64,000 nt of DNA from Malus domestica. Taxonomy: Eukaryota; Streptophyta; Magnoliopsida; Rosales; Rosaceae. Shown piece by piece: positions 10,856 to 21,240 of this stretch. A program made the position numbers and the translations under genes. Every line of letters begins with the position of its first letter. Position 1 is the stretch's first letter. Location: NCBI RefSeq assembly GCF_042453785.1, contig NC_091677.1, positions 28,769,501 to 28,833,500 on the forward strand, written 5' to 3'. The notes beneath the pieces are model-generated. The model saw only the letters and a program-made list of their open reading frames with translations. It did no database searches and had not been told where the DNA came from.

Positions 10856-13800
10856 TTAGAGCTTCTTGGCATGCCTTTGGTGGAAGGCTTTTATCCTCTT
10901 AAATCCATCTTCAAGTACTGAAAGCTCCACAGCAAAAGTAATGCGGACCCAATCTTTCAGTCCAACCGTGACCCCTGAAAACCATGGGTTTTGATTCATG
11001 ACTAATATTAATTTCATTTATCGTGGACTTACGTGCCGCCTTTGGTATACGAGGATTAGATTGGAATAGATAAGTTATTAAGGTATGTCAACTTGAAGGT
11101 AAGAGATGGATTAGAACGGAGAAGTGTTTTTCATTCTAATCCTCTTCTAATTCTCTCGAAATGTAAAATCATTCTCTTCTACATTCAATATACCTTGAAT
11201 TTAAAGGGTTATCCATTCCAATCGAACCCTTTATACCAAACAAGGCCACAATTATATTGATTATAAAACGATTATTTTCTAGAGAAATTGTTAATTGCAA
11301 ATTAAAACATCAATATACAGTTTGTTATGTTGTTAGATGGCGAATATTATGGTGTGTAAGGTCTTTAATTATTTTTACCTGGAAGAACAATCACCGACTC
11401 CTCTTTGGCCAACTTAAGACAAAACTGTATATCATCATCAATGTCTTCAAGTGCTGATAGATTTAGCTTTACCTGTTAATTACGATTAAGAATAATTATC
11501 ACTGGTTTTAGCTAATGCATGTTTGGATTAACAAGTTTAATCTCGCACAAAACAAAGGCTTTAGATAATCCTTACCAATACAACCATAGATCCTTGTGGT
11601 TTGTTTGGGCAAGTAAGGCATGGAATTTCCTTCACCATTTCGTATAAAAGATCTGCGGCTTCTCTCAAAAGGCCAATTATGTTAGAGAAAAACACATCTT
11701 TTGTTCTCTCAAACATTTGAGGTATAGCTCCCTGAAAATGATAATCAATAGTTAATAAAAATATTACACTTAATATGAACGATGATTTTCCAATGCAATC
11801 AAGTTGAAACATAATAAATTTGCGTTGACAGTGTAATATGAGGTCCACAACGTAAACACCAGCCTTGCTACAATAATAAAATGTCATTAGGCGTAAGTTT
11901 AGACCGTAAACTTTGACTATAGTAGTACTTTACTTTTCCTATAACTCAAACATTGAATGTTAATGTCATGTCATAATCGTTGAGCATGAAGATAGACAGT
12001 TTAAAAGTGAATAACAATGATGAGTGATTCTATGACGTCCACTAATAATTTTATTAAAACAAAGAGTACAAATACATTTTTATGCGTACGTAACCTAAAA
12101 TTTCCCAAAATTATCTAAAGAAAAAGTTTGAAGCTATGTAAGTATTTATGCAAACATGCATGCGTACATACGGATGTATTATGTATAAATGTATGCATGC
12201 ATGCATGTATATAGGTACCTGAATGAATGTTGCTGGGTCAGTAGTGATGTCGAGATAGTTGTTAAGTGTCTCCACAATCTGCAATTGAAAACATCAATAC
12301 CACATACCTATTTAGTTTAGAAATATGACAAATAAGAACAGTTTTTTTATCACGGATTCCGTTCTACTGTAACAAAAACGATCTCTTATATATTTCATTG
12401 TTTTCCCCTTTTTGCTATGGTAAAACGAGATCCGCGCTGAAAACGAGCTCGTATATATATACTTATATATGCGTCAATGAAGCTACTTTACCGCTCACAG
12501 AAATAACAGCATAAGAAAAATATAGGTTAAAGCAAAAATATATAAACACAGACAAAACACCAGTTTGAGTACCCCAGTTTTTTCAAAGATGCCATTGGGA
12601 TCATTTTTGACAATCCAGCCAAGTTTCCAACCAGGAACAATCCATGTCTTTGATACAGAGCCAAGCGTAATAACTGGTACGATGGAACTAAACTTTCCCA
12701 TAGGTACAAAAGGGTTGCTGCCGAAAGCTAGATGCCCGTAAACTTCATCCGAAATTACGAAGATGCCAAGTTTGTTTGCTGTTTCTGCAATCTATTAATT
12801 TTGACAAGCACAATGTTCATTAGAACTTAGTACAAATTCGTTTTGATTAAACACTCCATCGAAAAGATGACGTCAATCTGAGCCCTACAACTCATGCTAA
12901 TTGGCCTAATGATCGGTAAGTAGTTTAAATATGTCGTCAAACAAATGCTTATGTTGTTCAATTGTGACGTTCCAATCAAGTCGATCAATGGTCTATAGCA
13001 ACATATATAAAGCAGTATGACAAGACAACATTTTCATAGATTAAAATTGATCGAGCAAGTTATATATGTGCACGTATACCTTTTTCAAATGCTGAGAAGT
13101 GAAGACATTTCCACAGGGATTGCTAGGATTGATGATAACCATAGCGGCAGTGTTGTGATCTGCAAGAGATTCAACAGAATCAAGATCCACCTCCCAGCCC
13201 TTTTCAGGAAGAAGATCGAAATGGCGTACTTCGAGGTGGTCAAACGCTGCGCGAGCTTCGTACTGAGGGTAACCAGGCCTTGGAAGAAGAATGTTGGCAC
13301 CAGGACGTGCAAGAACAGATACTATGATTTCAATGGCTTGGGTACAACCAGCAGTGAGATATACATCATTCGCCGATAACTTGTTTGGTTGGTCACGAGA
13401 GAGATATTCTGCAATAGCCCTTTTGAGCGGGAATTACAAAAATTTCATTAGATTTTTTATTCAACAAGAAGATTAAAAAAGAACCACCACATACTGAAAC
13501 AGAATGTCAAATATACGAAGTGTTTGGTTCGGTACATGTTCGCGATACTAAAAATATTTTCTACACTACTAATATTATCAAAATTAATAAGGGATCGTTT
13601 AATAACATTACAATTCTGTATTTTAATTTCATTTTTCATAACATTCAAAAAAAGTATACGTGAAAAAACGAGGAATGGAGAGAGATGAAAGGAGGTGGTG
13701 AGACAGAAGTGGGAGTGCTACTTTGGATGTGCTTTTAAAATGACTGAAAACGTTTTTAGAAAAAATGTTTTTGGGTTCCAAAAACAGTTTAAGTGCTTTC

Positions 13801-15958
13801 TACAAGAAGCATCAGTTATATGCTTCTTCCAGGAAGCAGTTTAAGTGTTTTTCCAAGATTTACTAACATTTTTACTAAGGATTGTTTCCAAAAATATTTT
13901 CACCAAAAACTCTTTCAATCATTTTAAAAACATATCCAAACGATTATATGAAAACATTAATGTCAAATTGCAACATTGTTTGTCCAAGTGGCCGTCTCCA
14001 GATTTTGTTTCATTCTTATACTTTTGATTTTGTTTGCGATGTTTAGGGCTCATTTGATAAGTACTTTGATTTTGGAACTAATCATTTGTAAAACTGCAAG
14101 TTGATTTTAGAAAAGCACTTATGCTTTTAAAAACGATTTCAGTCATTTTAAAACATTTTCCGAACAAACTCTTATTCAAATCCCAAATTTCCCCCCCTCC
14201 AAAATTCAAAATGTTCAGCTCCACGGTATGACCCGAGATCTTGACCTTACATCATTAGGTATTCAGTCGATAATAAGATGTCATATGTTGAAAAATTAAC
14301 ATAAATCACTATTTTATTGGAAATTTTTACGAAAAACTTTTAGTATTTTTCACTTTAATGAAAAATTATATTTTTACACTAAAAAATTCAATCATAGTAC
14401 TATTCACTTCACTTTTTATTTTGTTTTTATTGTTAAAACTCAAAATTTTCAAGTTTTGTTAATTAGTTTTCCTTATGTTATTAAAACGAAGCACGGCATC
14501 AATTGTAAACCCCTTTCACGAAACTTTGGAGTTGAAGTGATGAAATGCAAAGTACTACACGGGTCTCGTCTCCACCTTTGTCGTGAACATAGGTACAATT
14601 TAAAATGTACAACAAATCAAAACTCAATTTGATGGTGTCAAGTCATATATAAACTGTCATGTTCGATGTATTTTGTTACTATATGTGGGGTCACCACTCA
14701 CGAGTGGCTGTCCCTGTCGTACTCCTATGTAATATGATTCCACATGTGACCTCCGGAGTGTGACAAAACATGCAAGTGGCTCATTGTTTGTTTTATTTAT
14801 GATATTATTATTATTATATTGATATCACGTTCAAATTTTTTACCGTAAACATTGATATCACTTAATGTATTAAACTCATGAATAATATGGGTGCTATTTA
14901 CATCCTAAATTACTTCTCACACATCCTTATTAATTTTTATTCGTTGATCTTCTTCAATTCATTCTATTCGACGATCGAAAATTAGAAGGATATGTGAGAA
15001 GTAAAATTGAATGTTTGGATATAACACCCCGAATAACATATTGATATTATATTTAAATTTTGCTGTCAAAATTATGATTCTTATACAAGTTTAATATATT
15101 AGTATCACACTTATATTTTTAGGCTTAGTGTGCAAGTAAGTTCTATAAAAATGAAACTATTATATACATAGGATGAAAATTCTCTCTCTTTTCTTTTTCC
15201 CTCAATTTTTCCTTCTCATCCTCTCACGGTTATTTTTTCTCTTTCCTTTCTCTAAAAAGATGAAAAAACAAAATGAAATCTTGAACGTTAAAAAATGAGA
15301 GATAACAAAAGGAAATAAGAAAAAAAAAGGAAAGAGAATCCTTATATATTAGCAATTAGCACCAAATCACCAACTACTTGTAAATATAAAACTGGAGTCT
15401 CCTAAACAAGCCAAATAGCAAACAGAACCCCCCCCCCCCTTTTTTTTTATGTATTTTTCTAATGCAGATATTTTTTCTGATTTTCTGTGTTTACAAGTAA
15501 AGTTTGTAAACATGGAAATGGTGCCATTGAATTTCTTAATATTGGCTAGAAATACATGCAAATATGAGAAAGGAAATTAAAATAAAAGCAAAACGAACGG
15601 AAGAAAATGAAGCAGCAAATTAAACTTCCAGTAAGACTAAACTAAACAAGTGCATACAAACATACCTTCTTGCAGGAATAACACCGCCGGTAGGACAGTA
15701 AGAGTTGAACTTGAAGGAATGGAGGGCATCTGCGACGGCGTCAACAGCCGCCGGAGTGGTCCAAAACGATGGGAATTCAGTGGGGTCCCCGCGGCCAAGC
15801 ATAATGGTGGGCCGTTGATCATCACCAGCTGGGTTCCTGAGATTTTTCATTAACATCGTGAGAGCTCCTCGGACGGAGATCGACGCCGTGTTCAGTTCTT
15901 CGTTCCCTCGGAACTGCCATTTCTTCTGCCAACCATTCTCCACACCCTCCATCTCCAT
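10856..15958 (-). CDS. Tyrosine/nicotianamine-type aminotransferase B
   Basis: Paralogue of aminotransferase A on the opposite strand; same family, cofactor and presumed cytosolic role. Exons in coding order: 15958–15666, 13419–13080, 12791–12573, 12278–12219, 11731–11576, 11472–11379 and 10974–10856, giving 426 aa. Exons 2–7 have exactly the same lengths as in gene A (340, 219, 60, 156, 94, 119 nt); only exon 1 is longer (293 versus 284). Motifs are 'NPSNPCG', 'SDEVYGH' and the Schiff-base lysine in 'GSVSKTW' (K259). The active-site neighbourhood differs from A (SKTW versus SKRW, NPSNP versus NPGNP), so substrate preference may have shifted. Intron 1 is enlarged to about 2.2 kb by foldback elements. 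Frame and splice sites look intact; probably functional. Confidence 0.92.
11033..11249. mobile_element. Foldback MITE in intron 6 of aminotransferase B
   Basis: The left end ('cctttggtatacgagg', then 'attagattggaat') pairs with the right end ('attccaatcgaaccct', then 'ttataccaaacaaggc') across about 215 bp. The right side's outer half 'ccaaacaaggcc' is a common plant MITE terminus. No target-site duplication was resolved. Confidence 0.55.
13727..14175. mobile_element. Possible decayed foldback element in intron 1 of aminotransferase B
   Basis: The phrases 'ttttaaaatgactgaaaacg' near 13734 and 'cgatttcagtcattttaaaa' near 14134 are inverted matches, with AAGTGCTT-rich sequence between. Boundaries are approximate and no target duplication is seen. 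Confidence 0.35.
14888..15030. mobile_element. MITE copy 3 in intron 1 of aminotransferase B
   Basis: About 143 bp with the same order of phrases as the copies at 4519 and 7953: 'gggtgctat', 'acttctcacacatcc', 'gttgatcttcttcaattc', 'cgacgatcgaaaatta' and a terminal 'ataacacccc'. It is the most diverged of the three. Confidence 0.65.
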
Positions 15959-16686
15959 GCCCTAGCTAACTTTTATGTTGGTAGCTGTTGGGCTTATAGC
16001 TCTGTAAGTGAAGGATGATAACACTCTACAACTCTCCACTATATACAATTCTCCATCTCCATTACTCTCCTTTAGAGAAAGTCTTAGGTCTAGCATCCGG
16101 ACATGCGTGTCCGTGCGAATGTTAGACACAAAATCCTCTCATGGCCCACCACCACTTCTTTGTTCGAAATGCATCACTACCTCGTGTAATGATTATATCT
16201 AGGTCCGTCACACAAAAATTTCTCGACCTAAAAATTTAACACGTGTATAAAATAACTATGGTTAATCTTCCACGTAACAAGTCCCTTCGTAGTAGTTTCC
16301 AAAAAAAAAAAAGTCCCCTTGTAGCAGTAAATAACAAGTCTCTTGTGGTAGAGATTTCTTTTCAAGTGTCTTGGTATCCAAAAAAATATTTCGCGTATCA
16401 TAATATAAGTGGAGAAACATGAAAAAATATATATTTCTCTTCCACTTGTATTAATGCATGTGAAGTATTGTTTGAATACTCGGTACTTGAAAAAATCTCC
16501 TTATGGTGACCTAGTTCGAGCTATGCTTAGTTTTCAGTACCCTCACTTCTCTTTTGCTGATCCCTCATTCCAATTGTTCCCCCGAAAAGGCATTCTATAA
16601 TTTTTTTTTTTATTTCCCTAACTTTATTTATGTTGCCGATTTGAAGGACTTCGGTGCGATCTGATCATATGTTTTTGGCCAACTTA
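15959..16686. other. Promoter region of aminotransferase B and spacer
   Basis: Contains the 5' flank of aminotransferase B (TATA candidate at 16040) and unremarkable AT-rich spacer. No other coding region is supported. Confidence 0.5.
16040..16045 (-). promoter_or_regulatory. Candidate TATA box of aminotransferase B
   Basis: TATATA on the minus strand, 82–87 bp 5' of the ATG at 15958. Position suits a plant core promoter; assignment is by motif alone. Confidence 0.4.
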
Positions 16687-17059
16687 GGGCTGGTTTGGTA
16701 TTGCTGTGCTTTGAAAAAAAGCTGCTGTGAGAATAAGCGGCTGTGCTGTGAGAATAAGCGGCTGTGAAATAAATCAGCAGAGTGTTTGGTAAACTTTTTT
16801 GTAAAAGTGCTTTTGGAAAAAAAAGCAGTCTAATAGTGGATCTTTTCATTAAAAAAGCACTGTAGCTTCGAGTGCTTTGAAAAAAAGCCAGTTTTCCAAA
16901 GCTACAAATAGCAGCTTCAGCTTTTTCCTTTGATTTCAGCTTATTCTCACAGCAGCTTCCAAAATAAGCCCTTTTTTTTCAGTTTACCAAACACCTAAAA
17001 CCCTCACAGCTTTTTTTCATGGGTGCTTTTTTTTAAGCACCTCACTCCCAAACTAGGTC
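16687..17059. mobile_element. Tourist/PIF-Harbinger-like MITE, 373 bp
   Basis: It begins 'gggctggtttggtattg' and ends with the complement of 'gacctagtttgggagtg'. Both ends continue with 'gtgctttgaaaaaaagc'-like sequence. It is flanked by TTA at 16684–16686 and 17060–17062, the 3-bp target duplication typical of PIF/Harbinger elements. A near-direct repeat 'ctgtgagaataagcggctgtg' lies close to the left end. No coding capacity. Confidence 0.75.
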
Positions 17060-17978
17060 TTAGTCTGATGATGAAGGGTCATTGGAAATTGAAACTTCAC
17101 CAAATTCTCCTTTTGTTCTACAGTTTCTTCAGTGGCGGCGGGGCTTCGATTCGTGGTAACAGTTATGTTTTAGGGTTTTGGTTGTCTTGGGTGTGCGGGC
17201 TCGGATGTAGGTTATACAAGATACTGGCGTCATGGATTTTTTTAGTTGTTAGTTTAGTCTTTTGAGTTGTTTTTACAATTATGTTGAAATTCGTGTCTAA
17301 TACAAGTTTTTTTTATGCACTTTTAAAATTAATTTTATGTATATTGTTGTTTCATAAAAAACAAAACAATCTTCCTTATTAATTTGAATCTTTATGAGAG
17401 ATAATACAATAAAATCAGGGAATTGTTATTAGCATTCTACAAATCTCATTTTACACTCCTTGCAAGTGTTTTTTTTTCTTTCTAACTATAGAAAATTTAA
17501 GGTGCAAAATGAGATTTTTGAAGTGTCAATAACAATTCCCTAAATTCATTAGAATCGAAATGGAGAAAGCTTGATTCGAATCATATTACAGAAAGTTTTT
17601 GATACATTTTATTTATAAAGAATTATTACATAAAATAATTCACTTAAATTGCAAAACGTGAAATAGTAATACAACGTAACATGGTACTGATAAAAAAAAG
17701 TGGCAAACAAAGACACGTTCATTTCCTCCCGTTGAAGGTCACGGCCCCACCATCCCCGCCGTTAAAATTCAAATGTCCCTAACGGCTACATTAGAGAGCT
17801 CAATCACCCCATTGCCATTTTCAAGAACCAAGAAGCAACCCAAACTCAAAACCCCGAAAAACCGAAAATCTTTTCCACAACCTCTTAATTAAACCTAGAA
17901 ATCTTGCACTTGGAATTAAAACCCATAAATCCTTTGATCCCGAAACTGCTATCTTCCATTGAAACCCAATCTGATTTG
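17060..17978. other. Spacer and 5' region of the reticulon-like gene
   Basis: AT-rich spacer, including a short imperfect inverted repeat around 17420–17545 ('gggaattgttattag…' against '…aacaattccct'), followed by the presumed promoter and 5' UTR of the reticulon-like gene. No gene seen. Confidence 0.45.
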
Positions 17979-19512
17979 ATGGATTCAACGACATCAACGA
18001 CAACACCGCCATATCTCCACCATTCCCGATCCGAGCCGCCGTCTCGGGCCAAGTCGGCCTCGTGCCTTGCTCACACCGGACATATCCCCCACCCCTCTCT
18101 CGGCCTCATAAAATCATCACCCAAGAGGACTTCATCCCCTTCCGCTCATTCCCGCAAATCTTCCGAATCGCTCCCTCTCCGCGAGCTACTGCTTCTTTCG
18201 TCTCCACCTGTCCAAAAAAGATCCAAGACTCGTCTCATGGATCGTCTTGAAATGGCTGATGACCCTGCTGTTGAGGTTCCAGGGGCGCGCCGCAGGTGCA
18301 AAGGCAGAGGCTCGCAGATGGGACTACTGGGCTGTGCCTCGCCGAGGAACACTTGGAGGTTGCGGAGGTGGTCAGAGACTGAGACTTGGGAAGAGAAAGA
18401 TTCGGGCTTGGTGGAGGAGATGGCGAAGCCGAGGTAAAGGCGGTCCAAGAAGGAAAAGCCCGTCTTGGTTCCCTGTTTGCCCTCCCCAAGTTCGTCATCA
18501 AGTCCGTTCCAATTTGACATTGTTGTCTTTTCTTTTCGTTCTTTTGTCTTTTTAAATTCTTGGGTTCTTATGTTTTCGCTGTTTGGTTTTGCAGTCGATG
18601 ATGAGTATCAGGGTAGCCTTGATCGAATTGGGCAGCTCATGAGTGATATGGTTATGTGGAGAGATGTTGCAAGGTCAAGCCTTTGGCTTGGTTTGGGGTC
18701 TCTCTTCTTCCTTTCCTCTTGCTTTGCCAAAGGAATCAACTTTAGGTGGACTCTTACAACTACTCTCATTCACTTTCCCCCAATTTTTCCTACGTTAATT
18801 TTAGCCTATGAAAATCATCTAATTTTAACCAATTCAATTATTTCAGCATTTTCTCAGCGATTTCCCACATCGGACTTTTGTTTTTGGGTGCTTCATTTGT
18901 CTCGAATTCAATCTGCCAAAGGTACTAGTGGTTTCCCTTTCGGCCACTCTGTTCTTTGTTTTGGAGGGCTTCATTTGTCTCCAACGCTTCTATTTCAGAT
19001 TATGATTTGCAGAAATATTATCGAAAATAAGCGTGATTTTATCCTCAAAGAAGATGACATTCTTGGTGTGGCCAAACGGATACTTCCTACTGTAAATCTT
19101 GCCTTATCAAAGATGAGGGCACCTTTCTCAGGAGAGCCATCCATGACCCTCAAGGTAATGAAAAACAAAACACTAAAGCAGTTTTTGGATTCGGAATTGC
19201 TTGCTTTGAGCGATTAGTAAAGTTCAATTTTCGGGTTTTAGGTAGCACCATTCTTTCTTCTTGGAGCAGAGTACAGCATATTATAACACTCTGGAGGCTC
19301 TGTGTGCTTGGTATGTCTGTTGTTGATTATTTTCCGTTGCTCTACTTGTTCCGTGTTACCATAATCATGGTGCTAATTGTGTGAAATGATGGCTAGCTTT
19401 TTTTGTCAGCTTCACAATCCCAAAACTATACTCATGCTACGCCAGTCAAATCAACCAAAAAGGTATCCATAATCCACCAGTCTACTTATCCACTTCAGTC
19501 TATCTTTATAAC
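17979..19512 (+). pseudogene. Reticulon-like protein (RTNLB17/21 type), disrupted
   Basis: Plant reticulons are ER membrane-shaping hairpin proteins. Exon 1 (ATG 17979) encodes a Ser/Arg-rich N-terminus, then the RTN domain follows in exons 18595–18745, 18847–18921, 19013–19154, 19242–19310 and 19397–19462, with hairpin segments 'SLWLGLGSLFFLSSCFAKG' and 'ISHIGLLFLGASFVSN'. Three faults are visible. A TAA at 18435–18437 interrupts exon 1, while the same frame continues with sensible Lys/Ser-rich sequence. Exon 5 is 69 nt where the frame needs 70, a 1-bp deletion near 19275 giving an early stop. The exon after 19462 is absent, replaced by a retrotransposon starting at 19513. 'AG|GTAAAG' at the TAA could be a splice donor, but joining it to exon 2 gives an immediate stop. 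Most likely a recent pseudogene. Confidence 0.8.
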
Positions 19513-21227
19513 TGATGCGAAAATTAACTTAACACACAAATTAAACTTTCTTGTTGGTAATTGTAGTATGGATAAGTAGAGATTGTTCTAAACCGGGGAT
19601 TAAGAGGGATTGCTAATCTACTCTAAACTAACTCAAAAACACAAAAATAAACTTAAAAACACTTAACTAGACTCTAATGACTCAAAACAAACTTAAAAGA
19701 CTCAAAATAGCTTAAAACAACTAAATAGACTCAAACTAGACACTAGGAATGACTTTGGATGAAAATTGATTTTGACTTGACTCAAAACACTTAAAAACAC
19801 AAACTAAGATAGATTCTAACCTAATTGACACTTAAAACAAGGGGGGGTTTGGTTTTGACAAATTTGAACTAAAACAAGATAGAAGCTAAACTAGATAAAG
19901 TTTGGTACGAATTCGGTGATTTGAATGGATGATGGGCTAGCTAGAGGGTTCTTCTTCACACATGACACACTTGTACATGGATCGATTTTCAATTGCTTTT
20001 CAATAAATTATGAAGCTCAACACCCCAGATTAACCGTGATGCACTAATTAACCCTCAGATTTTCCTTTACTCATTGAATTGGATGAATGCATGCGACAAC
20101 CTAAATCATTCTCCAAATGTCCCCTACATGAATGCATAATAGAGATACAATTAGAGATCATTATGTTCCATGAAAATCATAAGTGTTGACGAGACATTTA
20201 TAACTATGAAAGCATGATACGTTTGACAAGAATTCAATTAACGCGATTGTGACTAGCAACCTTCACTACTCATGTATATAAATTTGTAATAATTAGATGA
20301 AACTCATTTATATTCTAGCATCAAATTCATGCATAAAAACTAAATATGCATCCTTAATCAAGATATAAAAATTAGTTTTGAAGAAAACAATTAATTGAAT
20401 TGCATTCACAACTTATCAAATCATAATCGGAAGAAATCAATTCATATCTCAAAGATGTTCATGGCTTCGAACTTCCCTCTAGGTAAGTAGGGGTTTAGCC
20501 GCTCATAGTTACAGTAAAATCAGATAATAATAAAGTAGACATTGAAAACAAGAACAAAGTACACCTAAAACGCTCCAATCTTCAAGCTTGAAACATCAAA
20601 AACCCTTCTTGTTCCCCACCTTGCTGCGGCACTAGTGACTATGGATGTTTATGGCTGAATGAAGGGGTCAGAGATGTGTTAAGGTTGAATGGGGATGCGG
20701 CAAGGAAAGGAGAATGGCTGGAATTGTGTATGGGAGTGAATGGATGTGTAGAATGGTGAATGATGGATATAGGTGAGTTATGGTGAAGGGTGGATGGGTC
20801 TCCCCTAATGAGATGCACGACAATGAGTATTTATAGGGAGAGGATGGATTAGGTGAGTTAGGTGAGTGCACATTCCATTCAATTTCTGGTAGGTCAGGTG
20901 AGTGCACCATCCATCAATTTAGGTGAGTGCACCATCCATTCAATTTCTGGTGGATTAGGTGAGTGCACCAACCATTCTTGCAACTTGCATTTGTTTCTCC
21001 AGATTTGTAGCATGTTCCTAGCCTCATTTAAGCACAAAAAACGTCCATCCAACTTGCTCCACATGCATGCACTCCAATTCAGCCTAAAATGCACCAAAAT
21101 GCACTTTGTTGCCAACTTTGTCATTTGAACCTATAAAAACACGAAAATAGCTTAAATCACAAGTAGAAACTAACTAAATAAATGCCAAGAAACAAGCTAA
21201 CTAAGTTGCATAAATATGCTCCTATCA
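19513..21227 (-). repeat. LTR copy 1 (3' LTR of left arm), complete, 1,715 bp
   Basis: On the minus strand it begins TGATAGGAGC and ends TTTTCGCATCA, the standard TG…CA limits. A polypurine tract lies just outside the TG end. A TATA box is at 20826–20835. It carries short direct repeats of 'ggtgagtgcacca' around 20850–20970. Flank on the left is the last visible intron of the reticulon-like gene. Confidence 0.85.
20826..20835 (-). promoter_or_regulatory. LTR TATA box, copy 1
   Basis: Minus-strand TATAAATACTC-like motif inside the LTR, matched at the same LTR position in copy 2 (31621–31630). It is the probable start-site element for retrotransposon transcription. Confidence 0.65.
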
Positions 21228-21240
21228 AATTCCCCCACAC
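21228..21240 (-). other. Polypurine tract of left arm
   Basis: Minus-strand 'gtgtgggggaatt' directly before the LTR TG end. This is the expected plus-strand primer site of a gypsy-type element and fixes the LTR boundary. The matching site in the right arm is deleted. Confidence 0.7.

Noticed and set aside
18146..18520. Minus-strand frames of 88–124 codons opposite reticulon exon 1
   Set aside because: Serine/arginine-rich shadows of the real exon; no independent start context or homology recognised.
18465..19217. A 250-codon open frame across the reticulon-like gene
   Set aside because: It reads straight through three good introns; the exon-by-exon model gives recognisable reticulon sequence, while the intronic parts do not.
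20668..21128. Open frames on both strands rich in His/Ser/Pro within the LTR
   Set aside because: They come from short direct repeats in the LTR and recur in the other LTR copies with frameshifts; not genes.
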